Positions 10,720 through 19,664 are shown, counted from the first letter of the stretch. The stretch: 64,000 bases of DNA from Pseudomonas sp. 6D_7.1_Bac1 (GCF_025465945.1 NZ_JANLNW010000019.1:62001-126000), one strand, 5' to 3'. Made by a program: numbers and translations. The notes: generated by a model not told the origin, from the sequence alone.

Positions 10720-11263
10720 TGCGCTTGGGCATCATCCGCAGCAGGGTGTTATCGCGTACCACGTAATGATGATACAGCCCGGCCGCGGCATGCAGGCCGA
10801 TCAACCAATAGCCGATGGTGCCTGCGAGTTGATGCCAGCCCTGGATTTGCTTGGCCAGCGGTTTGTCTTCCCCGATCAGCAACGGCAGGTCAACACCGTA
10901 GAACATCACTTGCTGACCTTTGGCGCTGGTGACCAGCCAGCCGAGAATCGGCGTGGCAATCATGAAAATATACAGCGCCCAGTGCATCAACCGGGCGAGC
11001 ACGGTTTGCCATGGGGGCGATGCCGGGAAAATTTTCGGAGCGCTTCCCAGGCTACGGGCGAACAGCCGTAACCAGACCAGCACGAACACCGTGAGGCCGA
11101 ACATGAAGTGCGCTTCCGTGATCAGGGTTCGGCCGCCACTGCCCCTGGGAAACATCCCCCGCAGTTCGATACAGGCGTAGACCACTGCCAGCAGTACCAA
11201 CATCAACCAGTGCAGCGCGATTGATACGGTGCTGTAGCGTGATTCGGAATTCTTCCAAGGCAT
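10706..11263 (-). CDS. Cytochrome b561 family protein
   Basis: 185 aa, four predicted transmembrane helices with the paired haem-ligand histidines of the family (A-L-H-W near residue 18, T-E-A-H near 50, G-W-H-Q near 142 and L-H-A-A near 157). The E. coli member CybB is a membrane di-haem superoxide:ubiquinone oxidoreductase. The gene stands alone, convergent with the upstream deaminase gene. The substrate cannot be inferred. A second, distinct b561 protein is encoded at 30141-30683, coupled to a catalase. Confidence 0.88.
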   Translation of the reverse strand: MPWKNSESRYSTVSIALHWLMLVLLAVVYACIELRGMFPRGSGGRTLITEAHFMFGLTVFVLVWLRLFARSLGSAPKIFPASPPWQTVLARLMHWALYIFMIATPILGWLVTSAKGQQVMFYGVDLPLLIGEDKPLAKQIQGWHQLAGTIGYWLIGLHAAAGLYHHYVVRDNTLLRMMPKRISPD

Positions 11264-11408
11264 ACGGTTTTCCTCGCTTTTCAGGTCTGAAGTCTCCGTT
11301 CTTATGCGACGGAGTGCCTTAACTGTAATCCTGTTTGCGTGGATTTGCCTGAGTCAGGTCAGGCTTTCTGCCTCAACGAACGCTCTGCGACAGACTATTG
11401 GGCAGCAA

Positions 11409-11444
11409 TAAGCGCCAGCCCCGTTCAAGGGCCGGCGCTTTTTG
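11409..11444. terminator. GC-rich hairpin terminator between phnX and cytochrome b561 gene
   Basis: AGCGCCAGCCC and GGGCCGGCGCT form a strong stem at about 11411-11439. The T-run follows the stem on the plus strand, while the transcript that needs ending here (phnX, minus strand) has only a weak TTATT tail. It may act on both strands. Confidence 0.6.
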
Positions 11445-11460
11445 CTACGCGCTGCGCCAA

Positions 11461-12288
11461 TTAGCTGCTTTGTGGCATCTCACCGTTGGCCAGACGCTTG
11501 TTAATGTCGGCGATAACCTGCGGCAGGTCGGTGATGGTGTCGATCATGTAATGCGGGCGTGAACCTTCGAACAACCCGTGAATGCGTTTGCGTTCGCTGG
11601 CGAGGGTGTCACTGCCCAGCGCGCGATAACCGTCGTAGGTCAGTCCCAGCGCGTTGCCCGAGCAGATCAGCGCGACGGTCCACATGCCGGCACGGCGACC
11701 TTCGAGAATGCCCGGCACGGTGTCGTCGATCTTCACACACGCAGCGACGTCGTCGATGCCCAGGGCGATCACGTTGGCCAGGGCCTGAGCCGGCCATGGG
11801 CGGCCATTCGGCACTTCGTCGGTGGCGACCACGTGGTCAGCCACGTAGCCGTTGGCGGCAGCCAGTTCGACGACTTTGTCCATGACTTGCTTCGGATAAC
11901 CGGAGCACGAGCCGATCTTTATCCCTTGTCGGCGCAGGTTGGCGATGGTGTCCAGAGCGCCAGGAATCAACGCAGAGTGCTCGGCGATTTTTTCGATTTG
12001 CAGTGGCATGAAGCGTTTGTAGATGGCGGTCACGTCATCGTCGGTCGGCGCACGACCGAAGACCTTGCGATAACGCTCGGCCACTTCAGGCTGATCGCAG
12101 AGCGTGCGGATGTGGTCCCACTTGCCCATGCCCATCGGCCCGCGGGCTTCTTCGATGGACACCCGGACGTCGAATTCGGCAAAGGCTTCGACGAAGATCT
12201 GGGTCGGTGCGAAAGAGCCGAAATCGACCACGGTGCCGGCCCAGTCGAGGATGGCGGCTTGCAGTTGAGTTGGGTTGTTGTAGTTCAT
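11461..12288 (-). CDS. phnX: Phosphonoacetaldehyde hydrolase (phosphonatase)
   Basis: 275 aa HAD-superfamily enzyme. The nucleophilic Asp is in L-D-W-A-G-T near residue 15, the PhnX-specific Schiff-base lysine is in M-G-M-G-K-W-D-H near residue 55, and S-C-S-G-Y and D-D-T-V-P-G complete the HAD motifs. It hydrolyses phosphonoacetaldehyde to acetaldehyde and phosphate, the second step of 2-aminoethylphosphonate use. It lies downstream of phnW, with 99 bp between them occupied by a hairpin repeat; the two are expected to be co-transcribed. Confidence 0.97.
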   Translation of the reverse strand: MNYNNPTQLQAAILDWAGTVVDFGSFAPTQIFVEAFAEFDVRVSIEEARGPMGMGKWDHIRTLCDQPEVAERYRKVFGRAPTDDDVTAIYKRFMPLQIEKIAEHSALIPGALDTIANLRRQGIKIGSCSGYPKQVMDKVVELAAANGYVADHVVATDEVPNGRPWPAQALANVIALGIDDVAACVKIDDTVPGILEGRRAGMWTVALICSGNALGLTYDGYRALGSDTLASERKRIHGLFEGSRPHYMIDTITDLPQVIADINKRLANGEMPQSS

Positions 12289-12334
12289 GTTTCAAATCCT
12301 GTAATGGGGAGAATGATGAGCGAAGCCATGACTC

Positions 12335-12378
12335 GATCCGTAGCAGCTGCCTCGCGGGCTCGACAGCTGCTACGGATC
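12335..12378. repeat. Hairpin repeat between phnW and phnX
   Basis: GATCCGTAGCAGCTG at 12335-12349 and its exact reverse complement at 12364-12378 enclose a 14-bp centre (CCTCGCGGGCTCGA). The core GTAGCAGCTGnCTCGCGGGCTCGA is the same unit seen in the paired repeats at 15242-15390 and 49180-49327, making this a solitary REP inside an operon, where it could modulate the phnW:phnX message ratio. Confidence 0.8.
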
Positions 12379-12387
12379 GGTGAAAAG

Positions 12388-13497
12388 TCAGATATCGAGG
12401 ACTTCCATTTCGCGCAGCACTTGCGCGATGGCAGCCACAGCCGCTCGCATCTCGGCCTGATTGACGTGGCCGATGCAGCCGACGCGGAAGGTTTCGACCT
12501 GGGTCAATTTGCCCGGGTAGAGGATGAAACCCTTGGCTTTCACACGTTCGTAGAATTCTTTGAATTGGTAGCGCGGATCTTTTGGCGCATGGAAGGTGAC
12601 GATGATCGGCGCCTGGATCGCGGCCGGCAGGAAGCTGCGCAAGCCGAGTTTGGCCATCTCATCGAGCAGTACCTGACAATTGTTTGCGTAACGCTGATAC
12701 CGCGCCGGCAGGCCGCCTTCTTCGTTGTATTGCAGCAGCGCTTCGTGCAGCGCTGCGACCACGTGGGTCGGCGGGGTGAAGCGCCATTGACCGGTCCTGG
12801 CCATGTAGGTGTATTGGTCGAACAGGTCCATCGCCAGCGAGTGGGAGTTGCCGGCGGCATTCGCCAGGGCGGACTTGTTGGCGAAGACGAAACCCATCCC
12901 CGGTACGCCTTCCAGGCATTTGCCGGAGGCTGCGATCAGTGCGTCGAACGGCACGTATTGAGCGTCGATCGGCAGCGCGCCGAAAGAGCTCATGGCGTCG
13001 ATGATCAGACGTTTGCCATGTTGGGCGATGACCTGGGCGATTTCCGGCAAAGGATTCAGAATCCCGGTGCTGGTTTCGCAGTGGATCAGCGCCACGTGGG
13101 TAATGCTGCTGTCGGCGCGCAGCAGGCGGTCGACGTCGGCGGCGGTGGTCGGTTCGTCTTCAGCAGTTTCGAAGGTGCTGAAGGCGCGACCGAGCACTTC
13201 ACAGATTTTCGCCAGGCGTTTGCCGTAAGCGCCATTGATCAGCACCAGCACTTTACCGTCGCGGGGCACCAGAGTGCCGATCGCGGCTTCGACGGCGAAG
13301 GTGCCGCTGCCCTGCAAAGGCACGCAGTGGTGGCTGTCGGCCCCGTTGATGATTGCCAGCAGCTGTTCGCAGAGGCTGGCGGTCAATTGGTTGAAACGGT
13401 CATCCCATGAACCCCAGTCCATCATCATTGCCTGACGGGTGCGTTGCGACGTGGTCAATGGGCCGGGGGTGAGCAGGATGGGTTCGGCAGTACTCAT
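12388..13497 (-). CDS. phnW: 2-aminoethylphosphonate:pyruvate aminotransferase
   Basis: 369 aa class V aminotransferase. It begins with the family signature L-L-T-P-G-P-L-T-T, and the PLP lysine is in A-S-G-K-C-L-E-G. It converts 2-aminoethylphosphonate and pyruvate to phosphonoacetaldehyde and alanine, feeding PhnX. The start at 13497 is preceded by a GAGGA ribosome site and begins right before the signature; the open frame extends 22 codons upstream without family similarity. It diverges from a LysR gene 111 bp away, which is the likely activator. Confidence 0.96.
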   Translation of the reverse strand: MSTAEPILLTPGPLTTSQRTRQAMMMDWGSWDDRFNQLTASLCEQLLAIINGADSHHCVPLQGSGTFAVEAAIGTLVPRDGKVLVLINGAYGKRLAKICEVLGRAFSTFETAEDEPTTAADVDRLLRADSSITHVALIHCETSTGILNPLPEIAQVIAQHGKRLIIDAMSSFGALPIDAQYVPFDALIAASGKCLEGVPGMGFVFANKSALANAAGNSHSLAMDLFDQYTYMARTGQWRFTPPTHVVAALHEALLQYNEEGGLPARYQRYANNCQVLLDEMAKLGLRSFLPAAIQAPIIVTFHAPKDPRYQFKEFYERVKAKGFILYPGKLTQVETFRVGCIGHVNQAEMRAAVAAIAQVLREMEVLDI

Positions 13498-13608
13498 TCG
13501 GGTGTCCTCGCAATCAGTGGGATGAAACTGCGGGAGATAAATTGCAATTTGGCGAGTCATCAATCAAATTGTTTGTTGTTATGCCAGCCATCAGTAAGGC
13601 CGATAGCT

Positions 13609-14475
13609 ATGAACCTGTTCCAACTCCGCGCATTTGATGCCGTGGCCCGTGAAGGCAGCTTCACCCGTGCTGCTGCCCGTTTGTTCATCAGCCAGCCGGC
13701 GGTCACCGGCCATATCAAGGCCCTGGAGGAGCACTATCAGATCACCTTGCTGCGGCGCACCGCACGGCGGGTCGAGCTGACGGAGGAGGGCACCAGGCTT
13801 GCGGCGATTACCCGGGCGATGTTCGGCCTGGCTGAAGAGGCGCAAGTGATGCTTGAGGCCAATCGGCAGTTATTGACCGGTCGTTTGGAAGTGGCGGCGG
13901 ATGGTCCGCACCTGGTCATGCCGATGCTCGCCAGCCTGCGTGCGCGGTATCCGGGGATCACCGTGAACCTGCGGCTGGGCAATGCCCAGGAAACCCTGGC
14001 AGCGTTGTTGTCCGAGCACGCCGACGTGGCGGTGCTGACCGAGGTCGAGCCACGCAAGGGCCTGCACCTGCAAGCCTTGAGCGAGTCACGGATCTGCGCG
14101 CTGGTGCCGGAGGGACACCCATGGTCGACGCAGCACGAAGGGATCGCGCTCAAGCAACTGGATCAAGTGATCATGGTGTTGCGCGAGCCGAGTTCGATCA
14201 CCCGGCGCACCTTCGATGACGCCTGTGCTCAGGCCAGGATCAATCCACGGGTGCTGCTGGAGCTGGACAGCCGTGAAGCCGTCACCGAGGCGGTGGCGGC
14301 CGAGTTGGGGGTGGGCGTGGTGTCTTCGGTGGAAGTCAGCCACGACCCGCGCGTGCGGGCCGTGCCGATTATTGGCGAAGGGCTGGTCAACCGGCACCTG
14401 ATCGGTTGCATGGAACGGCGGCGGGATTTGCGCTTGATACAGGCGTTTTTCGATCTCGCACCGAACTCTGTGTAG
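13609..14475 (+). CDS. LysR-family regulator, probably of phnWX
   Basis: 288 aa. N-terminal winged HTH (residues 1-60, F-D-A-V-A-R-E-G-S-F-T-R-A-A-A-R-L) and a periplasmic-binding-protein-like effector domain (about 90-288). It is divergent from phnW, and the LysR-phnW-phnX arrangement is the one found in P. aeruginosa, so control by 2-aminoethylphosphonate or a related signal is a good inference. The ATG at 13609 starts the HTH; the frame is open further upstream into the shared promoter region but without conserved sequence. Confidence 0.92.
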   Translation: MNLFQLRAFDAVAREGSFTRAAARLFISQPAVTGHIKALEEHYQITLLRRTARRVELTEEGTRLAAITRAMFGLAEEAQVMLEANRQLLTGRLEVAADGPHLVMPMLASLRARYPGITVNLRLGNAQETLAALLSEHADVAVLTEVEPRKGLHLQALSESRICALVPEGHPWSTQHEGIALKQLDQVIMVLREPSSITRRTFDDACAQARINPRVLLELDSREAVTEAVAAELGVGVVSSVEVSHDPRVRAVPIIGEGLVNRHLIGCMERRRDLRLIQAFFDLAPNSV

Positions 14476-14485
14476 CTGCCGCAGG

Positions 14486-14533
14486 TTGCGATCTTTTGAT
14501 TTCGTTTTTAAAAGCGAAGATCAAAAGATCGCA
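14486..14533. terminator. AT-rich hairpin between convergent genes
   Basis: TTGCGATCTTTTGATTTCG (14486-14504) pairs with CGAAGATCAAAAGATCGCA (14515-14533), with one or two mismatches, around TTTTTAAAAG. It sits between the LysR stop and the end of the convergent DUF6124 gene, overlapping the latter's last codons, and can serve as a bidirectional terminator. A related GATCGCAG/CTGCGATC palindrome is at 45193-45217. Confidence 0.65.
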
Positions 14534-14898
14534 GGCTCAGGTGGATCGAGGTGATCCAGTGCCCGATTCACCGCCAACTCGGCCAGAGAAATCATCTGCT
14601 GAATCGCCAGTGCTGTATTGCGCTTGGGGCCTTCGAGTTCAAACGCCAGATCGCTGGCCATGACATTGGCCGAGGCGAGGGTTTCGCAGGCGTGGGCCAG
14701 CAGGGTTTCACTGTCGACGTCGGGGGCAATGACGAAAATGCAGCCGGGACGGCGGTCGGCCAGCAATGCCTTGGTCTCCGGCAACACCAGGTAATGATCG
14801 AGCGCACGGTGTGCGGCGGCGTGTAGCTCTTTTGAATCGAGGGAGGCGTAGGGAGAAACCGGGTCGGTTTCTGGAGGATTCGGCGTAGGTTTGAACAT
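14521..14898 (-). CDS. DUF6124/DUF3077-type protein of unknown function
   Basis: 125 aa, soluble and helical. The conserved part is A-A-H-R-A-L-D-H-Y-L (about residues 28-37), then a helix-rich block ending L-A-E-L-A-V-N-R-A-L-D-H-L-D. It resembles the small Pseudomonas-specific family annotated DUF6124 or DUF3077, of which this window holds a second, diverged member (34160-34501). Function is unknown. The gene is preceded by about 200 bp of highly structured, probably transcribed leader, suggesting post-transcriptional control. An alternative frame through the leader and this gene is open but is explained by the leader's structure. Confidence 0.75.
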   Translation of the reverse strand: MFKPTPNPPETDPVSPYASLDSKELHAAAHRALDHYLVLPETKALLADRRPGCIFVIAPDVDSETLLAHACETLASANVMASDLAFELEGPKRNTALAIQQMISLAELAVNRALDHLDPPEPAIF

Positions 14899-15115
14899 TG
14901 GGGGTCATCCTGTAGTAGGGTTGCAACCATTGCGCTACTAAACGAAAGGGTGGCAGCTGTGCGCAAGTTAGTAGACCGGCTAACCCACCAAATCCGGCGC
15001 GCCCGAGGGCGCCATGCGCACAGCCACCATAAAGTACAGGCAGAAACCTGACTGGATGACACTCATGCAACCGTTGGAAAGTTAACGCGGGCTACTAAAC
15101 CCGATCACTGATAGT
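14899..15115 (-). promoter_or_regulatory. Structured 5' leader of the DUF6124 gene, candidate regulatory RNA
   Basis: On the minus strand, going toward the gene, there is a hairpin CGGGTTTAGTAGCCCG (15103-15088); then GGTGGCTGTGCGCA (15028-15015); a hairpin GGCGCCCTCGGGCGCGCC (15014-14997); then TGCGCACAGCTGCCACC (14965-14949), which pairs with the GGTGGCTGTGCGCA segment with one two-base bulge. TAGTAG or its complement recurs four times (near 15094, 14971, 14936, 14913), allowing alternative pairings. The design recalls C4-type antisense leader RNAs of P1/P4-like phages, but that is an analogy only. Confidence 0.55.
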
Positions 15116-15423
15116 CAGTGACACGGAAACAATAGAGGCGACGACCAAGACGCACAAGCCGGCGGATTCTGGCGCAGGTGTAGGGCACGACGCAAGGCGC
15201 TGTAGCCCGCGACGAAGGCTGAGTCGGCAAGTATAAACACCCGTAGCAGCTGTCGAGCCCGCGAGGCTGCGTTCGAGGACGAAGTCCTCGCAAATCCTGC
15301 GTACGCGGTTTACCTGACAGAACGTGTTGCTTGATTTTACGACCGCTTCGCGGCCGAACGCAGCCTCGCGGGCTCGACAGCTGCTACGGGCGCGGCCCTG
15401 TAATCACCAAACGCCAATAGAAC
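15116..15423. other. Intergenic region with inverted REP pair
   Basis: No gene is seen. The right part is a repeat pair (see 15242-15390). The left part (15116-15240) has no recognisable feature. Any VgrG transcript (minus strand) would run into this region. Confidence 0.6.
15242..15390. repeat. Inverted REP pair, GTAGCAGCTG family (BIME-like)
   Basis: Left unit 15242-15277 (CGTAGCAGCTGTCGAGCCCG then CGAGGCTGCGTTCG) and its inverted partner 15354-15390 (CGAACGCAGCCTCGCGGGCTCGACAGCTGCTACGG) enclose about 75 bp that contain a small GAGGACGAAGTCCTC hairpin. The same arrangement, including that internal hairpin, recurs at 49180-49327. Confidence 0.85.
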
Positions 15424-17205
15424 CTAGGGAGTAGCGTCCGGACGGTTCACCAACCAGTCGAACAGCAGGCGGGTTTCAATGCTCTGGCGCTGAGCGCTGG
15501 CGGGTTTGCCGCTGTTGATGAAGCTCAGGCGCTGTTCGCTGTTCCAGTACTGCTGGAAGTAATCGGCCAGCGCCACGCATTGCCCCGGATACAGCAGGCA
15601 GAGTTGTTCGGGAGTACGGGCGAACTCGCTGGCCAGGTGCTGTTTCTGTTCATTCGTCAGCGACAGGTTGCCCAGTGCCCGGCTTTTACCGGTCATCACC
15701 ACATCGTCACGGTTGAGGTTCCCCAGCTCCTTGAGCCCGGGACGCGGCATGCGCACGATGTACCACGTGGTGTCGGCCAGCCGCTCAGTGGTGGCGGGAG
15801 GCCGTTCGAACAAATAGATCTCGCCGCTCCAGCAGGTCGGTGGTGGCTCCGGTTCAGCGGCAACGGTGTCGGTGGTTTCTGCGGGCAGGCGTTCGTCCGG
15901 CTGTACTTCTGTGAAGCCTGCGCAGAGCACCGGCCGATCTGGATCACCGTCGAGGAAACTCACGTGGACCTTGCTGCCGGCCAGGGGCAAGGTCGGGCAT
16001 CCATTCCCGGAATGGGCAATGGGCAGCCGAATACCGAAGCGGTTTTGCTGGTCCGGCCACAGACAGATTTCGATGTGCCCCTGTGCGTCGAGAGGCGAGG
16101 GCTTTCCTGGCGGGCCAAGAACCCGGCCAATCTGGTAACCGGTGATGTTTGGCTTGGGAGATTTCAGGGCCGGCCGGAACTCGGTTGACCAGGGAATGGC
16201 CTTGAACTGGTTGCAATAGCCTTGCGCCTCGGTGCGCGTCTGGTCGCCCTTGTGCAGCACTTCGCTTAACAACCATTGATCGTTGAATGGCTGGATCGGA
16301 TGCTCAGTGATTTGCAGAATGCGCCCGCTGAGCAGTTCGGGTTGAGTGCTTTGGCCCTGGATCAGCCGATGCTGGCTGCGCAGGCGCTCAAGCTCACGAC
16401 GGCCGAGTTGATCGCGACGGGCTTGCGCGGGGGTGGTTCGACTCGATAGGTGCAGATTGTCGAGGGAGGTATGGTTGGCGGCGTCTTTGGGGTTGGGGGA
16501 GGCAAGGTCTGCGCTGGCGCGTTCCTTGACAACCGTTTGCGGCCCTGTGATTGGCCGGCCATGGCAATGAAAGAGCTGGCTGATCAGCGGCTGTTCGGTA
16601 GGGCGTGCGACAGGGTCAAAAGCGGTCATGATCGGCCGCTGTGCAAAGCTGTCACTGTCATCGGCGAACACCAGCACATGCCCCTCGCGTTGGTGTTCGA
16701 AGTGATAGTGGATGCCTTCCTCTTCGCACAGTCGTTGCAGCAGGTTCAGATCGGTTTCATCGTACTGGATGCAAAACGGGCGCTGCGGATACTCACCGTT
16801 CGGCAATTCAAAGCGGTAGCCATCGGGTGGCAGTCGATGCTCCTCCAGCAATTGGCGCAAGAGATCGGGCACGCTCAATGGCTGGAATACCCTTCGACAG
16901 CGGTGCTGCTCCAGCGCCAGCAGGCGAGGGACGAGGCTCAGGCTGTAGCCGATCTGCTGCGCACCGAAGTACTGCAAGCCGGCGCTGTGGATGATGCCGT
17001 GGATGCCGGTGTTGTGGCTCAGGCGCAGGAATGCCGGTTGATGCAGCAGTTGATCCAGATTCATTGCGGGCTGCGGGCCAAGCATTTCGATGTCGAATCG
17101 ATAGACCTGATTGAGGGCTTCGCGACCACTGAACTTTCGGACCTCAAAACTCAAGGCGAGCTCGGTGAGCGTCAGGGTGAAGGGACTTTCCTTGTCGTTG
17201 TGCAT
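15424..17205 (-). CDS. VgrG-like type VI secretion spike protein with atypical C-terminus
   Basis: 593 aa. Residues about 10-350 form the gp27-like part (F-D-I-E-M-L-G, then Q-Y-D-E-T-D-L-N-L-L-Q-R-L-C-E-E-E-G-I typical of VgrG). A gp5-like OB-fold follows (about 375-450; H-S-G-N-G and H-V-S-F-L-D-G-D-P-D-R-P). The usual beta-helix needle after the OB-fold is replaced by an acidic, proline-rich linker and about 120 residues of unfamiliar, helical sequence ending F-D-W-L-V-N-R-P. The protein may deliver this tail as cargo or use it as an adaptor. No Hcp, PAAR, chaperone or immunity gene is adjacent, so it is an orphan. The start at 17205 is chosen for an AGAAGAG site six bases upstream; an ATG at 17223 is the alternative. 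Confidence 0.82.
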   Translation of the reverse strand: MHNDKESPFTLTLTELALSFEVRKFSGREALNQVYRFDIEMLGPQPAMNLDQLLHQPAFLRLSHNTGIHGIIHSAGLQYFGAQQIGYSLSLVPRLLALEQHRCRRVFQPLSVPDLLRQLLEEHRLPPDGYRFELPNGEYPQRPFCIQYDETDLNLLQRLCEEEGIHYHFEHQREGHVLVFADDSDSFAQRPIMTAFDPVARPTEQPLISQLFHCHGRPITGPQTVVKERASADLASPNPKDAANHTSLDNLHLSSRTTPAQARRDQLGRRELERLRSQHRLIQGQSTQPELLSGRILQITEHPIQPFNDQWLLSEVLHKGDQTRTEAQGYCNQFKAIPWSTEFRPALKSPKPNITGYQIGRVLGPPGKPSPLDAQGHIEICLWPDQQNRFGIRLPIAHSGNGCPTLPLAGSKVHVSFLDGDPDRPVLCAGFTEVQPDERLPAETTDTVAAEPEPPPTCWSGEIYLFERPPATTERLADTTWYIVRMPRPGLKELGNLNRDDVVMTGKSRALGNLSLTNEQKQHLASEFARTPEQLCLLYPGQCVALADYFQQYWNSEQRLSFINSGKPASAQRQSIETRLLFDWLVNRPDATP

Positions 17206-17423
17206 CAAACACTCTTCTGCCATGAAGTACGGGCACAGAGGTTACGAAACACCGACGTCCAATAGGCACCGTAAACCTGCTTTTCAGAAAGACCCTACAA
17301 CAGGTTGTGAAGATGTCGATCACTCACAACACTTTTTGGTCGATTGCCAACTTTTTGCCGTATAAACTTGCGCAAAGCGTCGGCCAATAGATGTCTCGGC
17401 GCCACAGATCAAGAGAGTGAGTA

Positions 17424-18128
17424 ATGGGCGCACAGTGGAAGGTTAAACACAAAGAAGCGGCAGCCAACGCCAAAGGCAAGATCTTCGGCAAACTGGTGAA
17501 GGAAATCACTATTGCTGCACGTAACGGCGCTGATATCAGCACCAACGCGCACCTGCGACTGGTGGTGGAGCAGGCCAAGAAAGCCTCGATGCCGCGTGAA
17601 ACCCTGGAGCGTGCGATCAAGAAAGGCTCGGGCCAACTCGGCGAAACCGTGCAGTATCACCGCGTGACTTATGAAGGCTTCGCCCCGCATCAGGTGCCGC
17701 TGATCGTTGAATGCGTGACTGACAACATCAACCGTACCGTGGCGGAAATCCGCGTAGCCTTCCGTAAAGGGCAACTGGGTGCGTCCGGCTCCGTGGCTTG
17801 GGACTTCGACCACGTTGGCATGATCGAAGCGTCCCCGGACACCCCGGACGCTGATCCGGAAATGGCGGCTATCGAAGCAGGCGCTCAGGATTTCGAGCCG
17901 GGCGAAGACGGCGCGACTCTGTTTATCACCGAAGCTACCGATCTGGACTCTGTGCAGAAAGCCTTGCCTGAGCAGGGTTTCACCGTATTGTCGGCGAAGC
18001 TGGGCTACAAACCGAAGAACCCGGTCAGCGGTTTGACCGACGCGCAAATGGAAGAAGTCGAAGCCTTCCTCGAAGGCCTCGATAACCACGACGACGTGCA
18101 GGACATGTTTGTCGGGTTGGCGGGTTAA
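17424..18128 (+). CDS. YebC/PmpR (TACO1) family protein, YeeN-like paralogue
   Basis: 234 aa. It starts M-G-A-Q-W-K and has the family's [11 protein letters not shown] and [16 protein letters not shown] blocks, with the three-domain YebC layout across the whole length. The family includes ribosome-associated factors that relieve stalling at proline stretches, and proteins reported as DNA-binding regulators such as PmpR. Pseudomonads usually carry another YebC beside ruvC; this solitary gene is likely the second copy, resembling E. coli YeeN. A GAGAGTGAG ribosome site precedes the ATG. Confidence 0.9.
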   Translation: MGAQWKVKHKEAAANAKGKIFGKLVKEITIAARNGADISTNAHLRLVVEQAKKASMPRETLERAIKKGSGQLGETVQYHRVTYEGFAPHQVPLIVECVTDNINRTVAEIRVAFRKGQLGASGSVAWDFDHVGMIEASPDTPDADPEMAAIEAGAQDFEPGEDGATLFITEATDLDSVQKALPEQGFTVLSAKLGYKPKNPVSGLTDAQMEEVEAFLEGLDNHDDVQDMFVGLAG

Positions 18129-18140
18129 TTTGTGACCTGA

Positions 18141-18236
18141 CCTGTGGCGAGGGAGCTTGCTCCCGCTGGACGGCGAAGCCGTCCCAACAACGACGGCTGC
18201 TGCGCATCCGAACGGGAGCAAGCTCCCTCGCCATGG
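18141..18236. repeat. REP pair, GGCGAGGGAGCTTGCTCCC family
   Basis: CCTGTGGCGAGGGAGCTTGCTCCC (18141-18164) and its mirror, GGGAGCAAGCTCCCTCGCCA (about 18214-18233), flank a short spacer between two convergent genes. Both units are hairpins. The same pair occurs at 56306-56439. A bidirectional terminator function is possible. Confidence 0.85.
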
Positions 18237-18251
18237 GTTTTGTACGTGCCG

Positions 18252-19577
18252 CTAGTGATTTGATTGGCAGGCGGCCAATTCCTGCATGATCTCGCTGAAT
18301 CCTGGTCGCGCCAGCACATCCGGCTGACAGCAACGGTCTTGCAAATCCATCAAGCGCTCGCGGCGTTCAACGCTCAAGCCTGAGTCGATCCGCTCCAGCA
18401 ACTCGCCTAGCAGAATCCCGAACGCCCGCACTTCGATGCGTTGCAGCGCGCGGGTCTCAAGCGTGTCTGATGTGGCATGGAAGGATGCGGCACCAAAGTC
18501 GCCCAACAGGCAATCGCCGTGCTCATTCCACAGCGTATTGTGGCCATACAGGTCGCCGTGGGTGATGCCCTGCTGATGCAGGTGCGCGGCGGCCGAGGCA
18601 ATGCCGCTGGCGATCCGCAGCGCCACCGTGGCACTGAAACGCGTGTCTGGTGCGTAAACATCGCGGCTGCAAGAGGCCAGGCTCGGCAAGGCCGCCAGGT
18701 TGCGATAGCTCGGCTCGATCAAGTGCATGACCAGGCCCGCCTGAGCCTGTGGATGCCCGACGATCCGCCCCTCGACCTTGATCAGGTTGGGGTGAATGCC
18801 GGCGGTAATGCAGGCATTCATTTCATGCAGTGGCGAGCCGTCGCTGGTCATGTGCCCTTTGTAGAGTTTCACCGCGACCTTGCGCTCTGGCTGCGACGGC
18901 TGCTCCCACAACGCCTGATGAATCACCCCGGACGCGCCTTCGCCCAGTTGTTGCTGCACGTGCAACTGCGACCAGGGGATGTTCGCCGTGGCTTCGAGGG
19001 CGGCGGCATCGGCCTCGGTTTCCAGCGGGTTGCCGGCGTAGGCCAGCCACGCCAGCCCCGGCAGTGTCAGCAGCCACTGCGGTAACTCGGTCATGCGGTT
19101 GGCGGCGATGCGGATCAGTTCCAGTTGATGGCACTGGCTCAGGCTGGCCGGCAGACTTTGCAGGTGGTTGCCGGCCAGCATCAGTTTTTGCAGGTGGGGA
19201 CGTTCGCCCAATTCGCTGGGCAACTCGCTGATGCAGTTGTCGGTCAGGATCAGCCAGCGCAGCAGCGGCGGCAGCGCAGCGGCCGGGACTCGCTCGAGTC
19301 GATTGGCCTTGAAACCGATCATCGTCAGTTGTGCGCATTGACCCAGGCAGGTCGGCAGTTCGCGGAACTGATTGTCCGAGCAAAACAGCACCCGCAGACG
19401 CGTCAGGCGATGCAGGTCATCCGGCAAGCTGCTCAAGGCATTGCCGCTGAGGTTGAGCACCTCCAGCGAGTCCGCCAGATCGAAGATTTCCGAAGGGAAC
19501 TCAGTCAGGCCGCACGACAGATCCAGGCGTTTGAGCCCCGCAAGCGCGCCGGCTCGCAGTTGTGCAAGGGTATGCAT
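18252..19577 (-). CDS. Leucine-rich repeat protein with C-terminal protein kinase domain
   Basis: 441 aa. Residues about 10-200 contain seven or eight leucine-rich repeats of the L-x-x-L-x-L-x-x-N-x-L-x-x-L-P type. The C-terminal 230 residues form a protein kinase: a glycine loop (L-G-E-G-A-S-G-V), A-V-K-L-Y-K with the ATP-binding Lys, H-G-D-L-Y-G-H-N as catalytic loop (HGD in place of HRD, with Asp and Asn kept), and D-F-G-A-A. The enzyme should be active and cytosolic, with no signal peptide or transmembrane segment. LRR-kinase fusions are common in plants and sporadic in bacteria; a signalling or effector role is open. The start at 19577 leads straight into the first repeat; an ATG at 19592 adds five residues. 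Confidence 0.85.
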   Translation of the reverse strand: MHTLAQLRAGALAGLKRLDLSCGLTEFPSEIFDLADSLEVLNLSGNALSSLPDDLHRLTRLRVLFCSDNQFRELPTCLGQCAQLTMIGFKANRLERVPAAALPPLLRWLILTDNCISELPSELGERPHLQKLMLAGNHLQSLPASLSQCHQLELIRIAANRMTELPQWLLTLPGLAWLAYAGNPLETEADAAALEATANIPWSQLHVQQQLGEGASGVIHQALWEQPSQPERKVAVKLYKGHMTSDGSPLHEMNACITAGIHPNLIKVEGRIVGHPQAQAGLVMHLIEPSYRNLAALPSLASCSRDVYAPDTRFSATVALRIASGIASAAAHLHQQGITHGDLYGHNTLWNEHGDCLLGDFGAASFHATSDTLETRALQRIEVRAFGILLGELLERIDSGLSVERRERLMDLQDRCCQPDVLARPGFSEIMQELAACQSNH

Positions 19578-19664
19578 GAACACATCCAACAAATGAGAAG
19601 AGAACGGCGTGTAGCCTTGAAAAACGCCGCCATGATAACGGCAAAACCTGGCGCACTGGACGCT

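Noticed and set aside
11578..13410. A 610-codon plus-strand open frame opposite phnX and phnW
   Set aside because: It is fully antisense to two clearly recognised enzymes, and its low-complexity translation (rich in D, H, G, V) is what GC-rich antisense frames give.
14708..15070. Open frame starting M-H-E-C-H-P upstream of and overlapping the DUF6124 gene
   Set aside because: It runs through the structured leader and then out of frame into the real gene; the sequence is better explained as RNA structure.
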